From positions 1 through 30,595 of the forward strand of contig CAJLHL010000017.1 of the NCBI GenBank assembly GCA_905206455.1: a stretch of 30,595 nucleotides of DNA, given 5' to 3'. How positions within the stretch are numbered: position 1 is the stretch's first letter; the number at the start of each line of letters is the position of its first letter. Source of the DNA: an uncultured Eubacteriales bacterium. GTDB taxonomy: Bacteria > Bacillota > Clostridia > Peptostreptococcales > Anaerovoracaceae. Positions 7,407-13,898 of this stretch are shown here, in pieces. Both the position numbers and the translations under genes were made by a program. Under the pieces are notes generated by a model. The model was given only the letters and a program-made list of their open reading frames with translations. It ran no database searches and was not told the origin of the DNA.

Positions 7407-7456
7407 TTACCGAGGATCTTTTTCTGAGGCTCCCCGTGAATTTAGGAGGTAACCTG

Positions 7457-7615
7457 ATGTCTTATAATAATTGGAACGAATATTTTCAAGATAATGACCG
7501 GCCGGATCATAACCACACAGATCATTGTCACCCTTCATCATCCGGCTGCGGCCACGAACCCTGTTACACCGGTATTCCCGGCCCTCCGGGACCGCCGGGC
7601 TGTCCTGGACCTTAG
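7457..7615 (+). pseudogene. N-terminal fragment of the large collagen-like gene, ended by TAG
   Basis: ATG at 7457 has a near-ideal AGGAGGT box 6 nt upstream, so this is the natural start of the collagen gene. It gives 52 residues: a hydrophilic Cys/His-rich leader (DHNHTDHCH, GCGHEPC) and then Gly-Pro-Pro triplets. The frame stops at TAG 7613-7615 in the middle of a Gly-Pro-X triplet. The same frame continues with more triplets to 9007. A CAG (Gln) to TAG change is the simplest explanation. Options are a broken gene, read-through or suppression, or a sequencing error. The leader resembles that of the collagen gene at 3360-3932. Confidence 0.8.
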
Positions 7616-7639
7616 GGAGTTCCAGGCCCGGAAGGACCA

Positions 7640-9007
7640 ATGGGTCCTCAGGGTCCTGCCGGAAGAGACGGAGCAACAGGTCCGGCTGGTCCGCAGGGTG
7701 AGCAGGGACCGGCCGGCAGAGATGGAAACACCGGTACCACCGGCGCGACAGGCGAACAGGGGCCGGCCGGCAGAGATGGAAGCACCGGTGCGACCGGTCC
7801 GACAGGCGCACAGGGACCGGCCGGCAGGGACGGAAACACCGGCGCGACCGGTCCGACGGGCGCACAGGGACCAGCAGGACCGGCAGGGCAGGATGGCGCC
7901 GCAGGGCCACAGGGGTTCGCTGGAGAAACCGGGCCGGTTGGCCCTCAGGGCCGGGCCGGAGCTGATGGAGCCGACGGAACCGACGGTGATGTCGGCGCCA
8001 CGGGAGTAACCGGTCCGACAGGCTCTACCGGCGCCGCCGGAGCAACCGGAGCGACTGGACCGACAGGGGCGGCTGGCCCTGCGGGCATAACAGGGAACAC
8101 CGGAGCCACCGGTTCAACAGGCGCTGCAGGTCCTGCCGGAGCAACTGGCGCTGCCGGCCCGGCAGGTGAGGCTGGTCCGAGGGGTGTTACCGGCGCTGCA
8201 GGTCCCACCGGCGCCGCTGGACCGACAGGAGCGGCCGGTGTTACCGGCGCTACTGGACCGACCGGCGAAGATGGGCAAAGAGGAGCCACCGGCCCGACGG
8301 GTGCTGCAGGTGCTATCGGCGCTACTGGACCGACAGGGGCAACCGGAGCCACTGGACCGACCGGCGAAGACGGTCAAAGAGGAGCCACCGGCCCGACGGG
8401 CGCCGCAGGTGCTACCGGAGCCACTGGACCGACAGGTTCCACCGGCCCCCAGGGCCCCATTGCGGGCACTATCCCATTTTCCTTTTCCAACCGTTACGAA
8501 TCGGGAGCCGAACTCGCCACCGACGACACGGGAAACCCCACTCAAATCGCCTATGCCGGCTTTGGCGGCGATACGGGATACTACATGTATCTCAACGCAG
8601 GAGAATGGACTTCAGGAACGATCACCATCCGTGAAAGCCAGTCATATCCGTCTTCTTTCGTCATGCCTTACGACGGCACTCTGCAAAATATTTACGGAGT
8701 ATTTGCCAACCGGCAGTCGCTGAATCTGGAAGCCGGCGTGACGCTGCGTCCTTTCCTCTGTCTGGCTACCGGCAGCACAGACTCTCTCGTTTTCCAGATA
8801 CTCCAGGAGACAATGATCTATTTTCCTCCTTATGTGAGCGGAGAAGAGATACCAAAATACTCCATCCGCCGGGCAAACCTCACCGGGCTGAATATCTCCC
8901 TTCCCGCCGGAACTCTAATCGCGATCATTATGGGTATTACTGCGGAAGGTTCCACACAGGAGCAATATACGACAGGCTCCATCAGCGGCGGAATATTTAT
9001 CGAATAA
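7640..9007 (+). CDS. Collagen-like glycoprotein with BclA-type C-terminal domain (part after amber codon)
   Basis: Same frame as the gene start at 7457, downstream of the TAG at codon 53; the full product would be 516 residues. The first in-frame ATG after the stop is 7640 (M of GPMGPQG), with GGAAGGA just upstream, so restart is possible. Residues 1-275 are Gly-X-Y triplets, from GPAGRDGNTG units to Thr/Ala-rich GATGPTGAAG units. The last about 175 residues form a globular head starting TIPFSFSNRY and ending SGGIFIE, with strand-rich sequence as in the C1q/TNF-like heads of BclA proteins, which trimerise and cap the stalk. Probable place: spore exosporium or cell surface. The ACP operon follows on the same strand after a hairpin. 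If only the N-terminal leader targets the protein, a restart product would be mislocalised. Confidence 0.8.
   Translation: MGPQGPAGRDGATGPAGPQGEQGPAGRDGNTGTTGATGEQGPAGRDGSTGATGPTGAQGPAGRDGNTGATGPTGAQGPAGPAGQDGAAGPQGFAGETGPVGPQGRAGADGADGTDGDVGATGVTGPTGSTGAAGATGATGPTGAAGPAGITGNTGATGSTGAAGPAGATGAAGPAGEAGPRGVTGAAGPTGAAGPTGAAGVTGATGPTGEDGQRGATGPTGAAGAIGATGPTGATGATGPTGEDGQRGATGPTGAAGATGATGPTGSTGPQGPIAGTIPFSFSNRYESGAELATDDTGNPTQIAYAGFGGDTGYYMYLNAGEWTSGTITIRESQSYPSSFVMPYDGTLQNIYGVFANRQSLNLEAGVTLRPFLCLATGSTDSLVFQILQETMIYFPPYVSGEEIPKYSIRRANLTGLNISLPAGTLIAIIMGITAEGSTQEQYTTGSISGGIFIE
7706..7867 (+). repeat. Three 54-bp collagen repeats
   Basis: Units at 7706, 7760 and 7814, each encoding GPAGRDG followed by 11 residues of triplets (18 residues). 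The period is the same as in the collagen array at the left window edge, although the residues differ. Confidence 0.8.
8252..8431 (+). repeat. Direct repeat of about 81 bp within the collagen stalk
   Basis: 8252-8332 and 8351-8431 are nearly identical (GPTGEDGQRGATGPTGAAG and neighbours), offset by 99 bp. This suggests a recent internal duplication. Confidence 0.75.
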
Positions 9008-9017
9008 AACAATTTAC

Positions 9018-9060
9018 GGAAGCGGACGGAACAATTACAGCATTGTCTGCCGTCCCTTCC
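9018..9060 (+). terminator. Stem-loop between the collagen gene and the ACP operon
   Basis: Arms ggaagcggacgg (9018-9029) and ccgtcccttcc (9050-9060) pair with one bulge; an inner stem acaat/attgt closes a 6-nt loop. It begins 10 bp after the collagen stop codon. No clear T-run follows (tcataaaaat), so it may be a weak terminator or an mRNA-stabilising structure that uncouples the two units. Confidence 0.45.
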
Positions 9061-9084
9061 TCATAAAAATAAGGAGGAAACCGC

Positions 9085-9327
9085 ATGTCTATACGAAATG
9101 AAGTGATCCGGCTGATCGAACAGGAAAACGTTCATCCGATCCCAGTTACAGAAGATACCGACCTGTACCGAGATCTGCATTTCGACTCCCTCTCTTTTGT
9201 CAGCCTGCTGACAAAACTGGAAGACCGATACCACATTACCATTGAACTTTTCGAAATGGAACAGTGCCTCTCGGTGGGAACACTGATCGACATGATAGAA
9301 ATAAAATGGAAGGAGAAACAGGTATGA
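9085..9327 (+). CDS. Acyl carrier protein
   Basis: 80 residues, the normal ACP length. The phosphopantetheine site is the DSL motif in HFDSLSFVSLL, Ser35. The fold of four helices and acidic surface fits. The prosthetic group would hold an acyl chain as a thioester in the cytoplasm. It starts after AAGGAGG with 7 nt spacing and overlaps the next gene by ATGA. The context (a dedicated ligase and a BtrH-like enzyme) points to a specialised carrier and not the fatty-acid AcpP, whose sequence around the site is usually GADSLD. Its acyl group is unknown. Confidence 0.9.
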   Translation: MSIRNEVIRLIEQENVHPIPVTEDTDLYRDLHFDSLSFVSLLTKLEDRYHITIELFEMEQCLSVGTLIDMIEIKWKEKQV

Positions 9328-10802
9328 TACGAACCGCTCTGTACAGACAAAGAGAAAACCGGCTGCCGGCCATATTAGATGAAAAAGCCCCCGTATCTTT
9401 TAAGGAACTATCACAGCGGGCGGCGGCTCTGCAGGCCGTGCTGCCCGTCCAGAAAAAGCCGGCCGCAGCAGCTCTGCTTCTGCCTGACGGTCCCGACTTT
9501 CTCGCCGCACTCTTCGCAGTCCTGCAGGCGGGATGGATGGCGTTTCCGCTGAACCCGCAGCTGACACCGGAAGAACTGTCCAATCTTCTGAGGCGGGCTC
9601 CCGTTCCGCTGATCTTTACAACGACGGAACTCCTTCCGCTGTGTCAGACTGCTGTCAAGTCCTTCGACCAGTCTCCCGGAATTTTCTGCACAGATCAGAT
9701 TTTGCCTCTTTCCGGAACGTCGCCCGCGATACGTCCGGTATCCTCCCGTGAACCTATGCTGCTGCTTGCGTCATCAGGATCCACAGGAAAGGCAAAACTC
9801 GTACAGCTTTCCGAAGAAAATCTGGATTTTAATGTAATCACTTATCTCCGCCATATGGGATATCAGAAACATCGCGACCCGTCCCCCCGCTATGCTTTAG
9901 GAACTCCGCTTTTCGGGATTTACGGCCAGCTGGTCGCTTTTTCCTGCGTTGTCGCAGGTTATCCGTTTCTTCCCATGGCCGACCACTTTTCACTGAATTC
10001 GCTCTACCGCGGAGCTCAGGAACTCGGTCTCACTCATTACGACGGCGGAACTCTGGCCGCAGTGCTGATGGATAAAACATTAGGCCACACCATCCCATAC
10101 GATATCTCTTCTCTGTGCTACTTCGGTTTCGGCGGAAGCGGAGTTCCAGACGGTACACTGGAAAGACTCTCCGCTGCATTTCCGGGAATAAGATTCTGGT
10201 CCGGCTACGGTATGACGGAAGCTTCTCCGCTGATCGCACAGCCTTTCCAGGAACTTCCGCCGGATAAGCTCGGTTCCGTGGGAGTACCGCTGCCCGGAGT
10301 CACGGTTCGGCTGGATACGGGAACCGAATATACCGATCTTCCGAACCGAACCGGAGAAATTCTTGCAAAAGGCCCGAACGTGATGCTGGGTTATTACGAC
10401 GATGAGGCTGCAACCAGAGAAATTCTGCGGGACGGCTGGCTGCATACGGGAGATATCGGCTATTTTGATGAGGACGGCTACCTCTATATCTGCGGCAGAA
10501 AGAAAAATATGATACTCGTACGCGGCTTTAACGTCTATCCTGAGGAAATTGAAGCCTGCCTGCTCCGCTGCCCGCTGGTGAAAGACTGTATGGTCTACGG
10601 CGCAGAGGAATCCTCCGGAACAGAAACGGTCTGCGCCCAGATCGTCCCGTCTTCACCTTCTGTTTCCGCCAAAGATCTTCACAGCTGGTGCGACAGCCGC
10701 TTAGCTGACTATAAGCGTCCCCGCCGCTTCGAGATAGTAGAACATCTGAATAAAACATCCACCGGCAAAAACCGGCGGGTTTCCCCAAATACACAAATAT
10801 GA
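9324..10802 (+). CDS. AMP-forming acyl ligase (ANL superfamily), probable acyl-ACP loader
   Basis: 492 residues. It activates a carboxylic acid with ATP as acyl-AMP and passes it to a thiol, here probably the ACP upstream. Motifs in order: A3 loop LLASSGSTGKAK (147-158), A5 WSGYGMTEASP (292-302), A7 GWLHTGDIGYF (371-381), A8 hinge GRKKNMILVRGFNVYPEE (391-408), and A10 NKTSTGK with catalytic Lys482. All are intact. ATG 9324 is chosen because an AAGGAG lies 7 nt upstream and it gives the ATGA overlap with the ACP gene; the frame is open farther upstream to 9264. It also overlaps the next gene by ATGA, so the three products are translationally coupled. Substrate is not predictable by eye; FadD-like, DltA-like and stand-alone adenylation enzymes share these motifs. 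Confidence 0.9.
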   Translation: MIRTALYRQRENRLPAILDEKAPVSFKELSQRAAALQAVLPVQKKPAAAALLLPDGPDFLAALFAVLQAGWMAFPLNPQLTPEELSNLLRRAPVPLIFTTTELLPLCQTAVKSFDQSPGIFCTDQILPLSGTSPAIRPVSSREPMLLLASSGSTGKAKLVQLSEENLDFNVITYLRHMGYQKHRDPSPRYALGTPLFGIYGQLVAFSCVVAGYPFLPMADHFSLNSLYRGAQELGLTHYDGGTLAAVLMDKTLGHTIPYDISSLCYFGFGGSGVPDGTLERLSAAFPGIRFWSGYGMTEASPLIAQPFQELPPDKLGSVGVPLPGVTVRLDTGTEYTDLPNRTGEILAKGPNVMLGYYDDEAATREILRDGWLHTGDIGYFDEDGYLYICGRKKNMILVRGFNVYPEEIEACLLRCPLVKDCMVYGAEESSGTETVCAQIVPSSPSVSAKDLHSWCDSRLADYKRPRRFEIVEHLNKTSTGKNRRVSPNTQI

Positions 10803-11668
10803 AACTGATCTGCTTTCAGGGACTCAACTGTTATCACGCCTGTATCATCACGCTGGCCCATCATGCAGGCTATCCCTACGAACAGTCTTTTTCCCGTCTG
10901 TGGTCAGAGGGAAATCCGCGCTTCGATCCGATCGGCCGGGTGTTTCTGACCCGAAGGATGCCTCAGGCGCTGGAGTCCATGGGCATGTATCTCGAAGAAC
11001 CCGCCGTCACTTTGCCGGGCCGCCGGCACAGCTGGTCGGAAGTATCTGAAAACGCTTTTGCACTGGTGGGAATGGACGCTTTCCAAGTCCCATGGACGCC
11101 CCTCTTTGGATTGCAGCACGGCCCCCACTACTTCATCGCCCAGAAAAAAAACGGAGACGCACAGTTTTGCATCGATCCGACTTACGGAATCGAAAATCAG
11201 ACACTTTCATCCGCTCAGCTCTATGAAAAATCCTATGCTATGATTCCTGTCTACATCACGGATAAACCGGCGGGGTTCCCCGAGAACCCCGCCTCTGCAG
11301 CTGCACAGGCACATGAAGTTCTGCAGTCCCACCCGAAAACACTGAAGTTCTTTATTTCACAGGCGGAAAAATGGATCAGGGAAGACCCCGAAACTGCACT
11401 GCACCCCGCAAAATTCACAGACGCACTGCTGACAGGGCGCCGCCTGTACCGCCGTTTCCTGGAAAAAAACGCTGTCCTGGAGCAGGCTTCTCTCTTTGAA
11501 TCCCGCGAATATTTCGCCGCTTGGCAAGCTGTAAAAAACGGCTTTTACAAAGCGGCTCTCCGCCTCCGGGAACCCGAAGTCTTCGAGGAAGCCTGCCGAA
11601 ATTTCTCCGCGCTGCTGAAACAGGAAATGGATTTTGCCGCGGGGATTCTCGAAAAAGACAGGACGTAA
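10799..11668 (+). CDS. BtrH-like protein, candidate cysteine acyltransferase
   Basis: 289 residues. The N-terminal half resembles the butirosin biosynthesis protein H (BtrH) N-terminal domain, a papain-like fold: GLNCYHACIITLAHHAG with Cys11, then GLQHGPHYFIAQ with His110 and FCIDPTYG with Asp126. These could form a Cys-His-Asp triad. In butirosin synthesis BtrH moves an acyl group from an ACP to the aminoglycoside amine. The C-terminal half (about 150-289) is helical and unrecognised. Given the ACP and ligase directly upstream (ATGA overlap), it probably unloads the ACP onto an unknown acceptor. A thioesterase-like or peptidase role is the alternative. The assignment rests on motif memory and context. 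Confidence 0.65.
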   Translation: MKLICFQGLNCYHACIITLAHHAGYPYEQSFSRLWSEGNPRFDPIGRVFLTRRMPQALESMGMYLEEPAVTLPGRRHSWSEVSENAFALVGMDAFQVPWTPLFGLQHGPHYFIAQKKNGDAQFCIDPTYGIENQTLSSAQLYEKSYAMIPVYITDKPAGFPENPASAAAQAHEVLQSHPKTLKFFISQAEKWIREDPETALHPAKFTDALLTGRRLYRRFLEKNAVLEQASLFESREYFAAWQAVKNGFYKAALRLREPEVFEEACRNFSALLKQEMDFAAGILEKDRT

Positions 11669-11704
11669 CCGTCTCGCCGTTGTCGTTCTATCGTTTCCGC
11701 TGTT

Positions 11705-12340
11705 TTATTCCAGATAAATCCGGATATCCTGAGGAAGCGTACGCTTCAGAAGAGCGATCAGTGTGGTTTTTTCTTCTTTCATGCCTCCGATCAGCCAGTC
11801 GATCACCATATCCGTGCCGCCCCGGGATGCGATTTCTACAGCGAACCGCATCTCGCCGGTCTCGATATCCGCCCCTTTTGCGAGAAGGTATTTTTCATAA
11901 GTCCCGCGGGTCAGATCGATATCATATTGATGCAGGCAGTTGGCGTCCCTGCTGGAATAGGCATGCCGAAGGATATCGGATTTACATTCGCAAACTTCGA
12001 GATAGCGCAGCAACGCGCTGTCCCAGTCTGCGCCGAAAGTAATCTGTTCAAATGTATCATGAAAGAAACCTGAAAAATACTGATTGACAAGGTCGTATTT
12101 ATCCATAAAATGCCGGTAAAAAGTCTTTCGGGAAACTCCGGCGGCTTTTACCAGTTCGCTGATCTGGATGTCGTCCAGATCTCTTCCGGTAAGCTCCTCT
12201 TCCAGAGCATTTAATATTTTCCGGCGCGCCGGAGTATTCCTTCGCGCCGGTGAAATATTTTCACGTGTTTGTTCCGTATCATTTTTTTTCATAATATTAT
12301 TCGCCTTTTTATCGCTTTCCGTCCGAAGATGAGGTGTCAT
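11705..12340 (-). CDS. TetR/AcrR family transcriptional regulator
   Basis: 211 residues from ATG 12340, chosen for a GGAG box about 10 nt upstream; ATG 12292 (195 residues, MKKNDTEQ) and an upstream in-frame start at 12430 are alternatives. The N-terminal helix-turn-helix covers ILNALEEELTGRDLDDIQ and ISELVKAAGVSRKTFYRHF, a textbook TetR motif. The C-terminal ligand and dimer domain is poorly conserved, with a DhaS/TetR_C_7-like look; the ligand is unknown. It lies 70 bp after the acetyltransferase gene on the same strand and converges with the ACP operon, which it could regulate, though no matching operator was found. Confidence 0.9.
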   Translation of the reverse strand: MTPHLRTESDKKANNIMKKNDTEQTRENISPARRNTPARRKILNALEEELTGRDLDDIQISELVKAAGVSRKTFYRHFMDKYDLVNQYFSGFFHDTFEQITFGADWDSALLRYLEVCECKSDILRHAYSSRDANCLHQYDIDLTRGTYEKYLLAKGADIETGEMRFAVEIASRGGTDMVIDWLIGGMKEEKTTLIALLKRTLPQDIRIYLE

Positions 12341-12410
12341 AACAATCAGTCTCCTGCGGTCCGCCGTCGAAGGAGTCCTGTGCAGCGGCATCCGTCCGAA
12401 GAGAAATCTC

Positions 12411-12938
12411 TCATCCGTTCCCTCGTTCACTGCGCCGGACAGAAAAGATCAGATGGGACATGTCCATACCATAATAATGCTTGACAAGCCGCCCCCGAAC
12501 TGTCATACCGTTGTATCGGGCCACTCGCTGAGACGCCTCGTTGGTATCCCGGATAATAGAGAAAACCTCCTCCGCTCCCAGCACATCAAAAGCGTATTCT
12601 CTACAGGCTTTCGCTGCTTCCGAAGCATAGCCCTGATTCCAGAAAACACGCTCAAACAGATATCCGACTTCCAATACCTGTCTTTCGCCACAGTCCTGCA
12701 TGGTCAGTCCGCACTGACCGATGATCTCACCGCTCTCTTTGTGAACCGCCGCCCACAGACCGAAGCCGTACTGCTGATATCTGCCGATCTGCCGGTCCAG
12801 CCACTCCTGCACTTCCCTGTCGTCAAAAGCATGCTCATAGGCATACATCGCCTTTTCGTCCTGCAGCACGCGGCACAGCGCGCCAAAATCACTCTGCTCC
12901 ATCCGGCGCAGGATGAGCCGTTCCGTTTGTAAAACCAT
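12411..12938 (-). CDS. GNAT N-acetyltransferase, RimJ/RimL type
   Basis: 175 residues from ATG 12938, which has GGAGGAG 6 nt upstream and starts with the typical MVLQTERLILRRM; an ATG 42 nt farther up is less likely. GNAT features: the first strand LILRRM, the central strand EIIGQCGLTM, and the acetyl-CoA loop region WNQGYASEAAKAC followed by VFSIIRDTNEASQRVARYNGM-like helix. These enzymes acetylate N-terminal amines of ribosomal proteins, or small molecules and antibiotics. The substrate is unknown. It probably shares a transcript with the TetR gene downstream. Confidence 0.88.
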   Translation of the reverse strand: MVLQTERLILRRMEQSDFGALCRVLQDEKAMYAYEHAFDDREVQEWLDRQIGRYQQYGFGLWAAVHKESGEIIGQCGLTMQDCGERQVLEVGYLFERVFWNQGYASEAAKACREYAFDVLGAEEVFSIIRDTNEASQRVARYNGMTVRGRLVKHYYGMDMSHLIFSVRRSERGNG

Positions 12939-12993
12939 TTTCTGCTCCTCCGCCTCGGCATAGCGCCGATGATACTCCATCTCTTTTTCTCCG

Positions 12994-13013
12994 CAGAATC
13001 TGTCCGGATTCTG
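12994..13013. other. Perfect 7-bp stem-loop in intergenic gap
   Basis: cagaatc and gattctg around tgtccg. On the plus strand it runs into a T-rich stretch (atttctttt), on the minus strand not. It lies between the DUF2798 gene stop and the acetyltransferase start, both minus, so its role is uncertain. Confidence 0.3.
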
Positions 13014-13114
13014 ATTTCTTTTACCTTACCATATTTTCTCATATGACAGGACCCCGAAGCTGAATTTTCTCGTTTGAAAAAGATCTCCGCTTCGTTCTGC
13101 GGCTCCTGCCGCAC

Positions 13115-13633
13115 TTACTTTCCGTCCCCGTCGTTCTCTGTCTGACTCGCGGCAGGACTGCACTGCACCGCACTGCGAGCCCTCCGAAACATCCCGCGGA
13201 ACAGCGCTCTCGCAGCCGGCCCCGCCAGAAACAACTGCACCGGCAGAGCCATGATAAAATTCCGGCAGTAAGTCATAATATAATCCGGGATCAACTGCTC
13301 GGTAAGTCCATAACTGTAGTACACGCCCAGGATACTCGCAAGAGCCACCTGAAACACGACGGTAAAAATCTGCATCGTAACGATGATTACGATGGGACGG
13401 TCTTCCGATTTTACAATACGAAAAGTCAGACGTCTTGCCGCAGGACCGGAGATAAAATAAGCGCACAGGAAAATCAGGACAAATTCAAGCCACATTCCTC
13501 TCAGAGCGACTAAAAAAGTGGCGTTTACAAAATCTTCTCCGGCGATAACCGTATTATATAATGTCATAATATAAACCATAATCCATGCGGTAACCGCAGT
13601 AAAAATAATCGATTCGACTTTCGTCTCAGGCAT
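13115..13633 (-). CDS. Membrane protein with two DUF2798 repeats
   Basis: 172 residues from ATG 13633, with GGAGGAAGG just upstream; longer frames to 13741 lack such a site. Two similar halves, each with two hydrophobic helices: residues about 1-75 (IIFTAVTAWIMVYIMTLYN ... FVLIFLCAYFISGPAARRL) and about 82-155 (IVIIVTMQIFTVVFQVALA ... LPVQLFLAGPAARALF). The repeated GPAAR motif closing each half marks the duplication. This matches DUF2798, small inner-membrane proteins of unknown function; four membrane helices in total. The end is a hydrophilic tail. It has its own promoter candidate at 13768-13796. Confidence 0.85.
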   Translation of the reverse strand: MPETKVESIIFTAVTAWIMVYIMTLYNTVIAGEDFVNATFLVALRGMWLEFVLIFLCAYFISGPAARRLTFRIVKSEDRPIVIIVTMQIFTVVFQVALASILGVYYSYGLTEQLIPDYIMTYCRNFIMALPVQLFLAGPAARALFRGMFRRARSAVQCSPAASQTENDGDGK

Positions 13634-13767
13634 GATTCCTTCCTCCATTCTCAAAAAAAGAAATGCCCCTCCGCCGTCCGACATCAGCAGAGTGACATTT
13701 ATTGTCCGTAAAACCATATTGATATAGAACCCGGCAGGCATCCGCGGCGCCCGCCAGACTGTAATTC

Positions 13768-13796
13768 AGTGTAACCGATAAAAAGCAGATTTTCAA
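13768..13796 (-). promoter_or_regulatory. Sigma-A promoter candidate of the DUF2798 gene
   Basis: Minus strand: TTGAAA (13796-13791, 5/6), 17-bp spacer, TACACT (13773-13768, 4/6). The leader would be about 128 nt. Confidence 0.45.
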
Positions 13797-13898
13797 GCAA
13801 AATTTTGCCGCCGGCCTGCCCTTTTATTCAAAAAATCCCGTCGCCGGCCCGAAGTCAAGAAATACAAGGCCGTTGCTTCTTCCTGCCAATGGACTGTA

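Larger units (their letters stand above)
6874..7456. other. Divergent intergenic region, tyrS / large collagen gene
   Basis: About 580 bp with no convincing gene. It holds, from left to right, a tyrS leader, a 10-bp hairpin at 7080-7105, a candidate tyrS promoter, a 24-bp near-palindrome at 7131-7154, and a candidate sporulation-type promoter at 7377-7406. A minus-strand frame at 6916-7140 is open but has no ribosome binding site and no recognisable protein. Confidence 0.6.

Noticed and set aside
7945..8352. Open frame on the strand opposite the collagen stalk (Pro/Ala/Val-rich)
   Set aside because: It is the mirror of GC-rich Gly-X-Y codons; no start signals.
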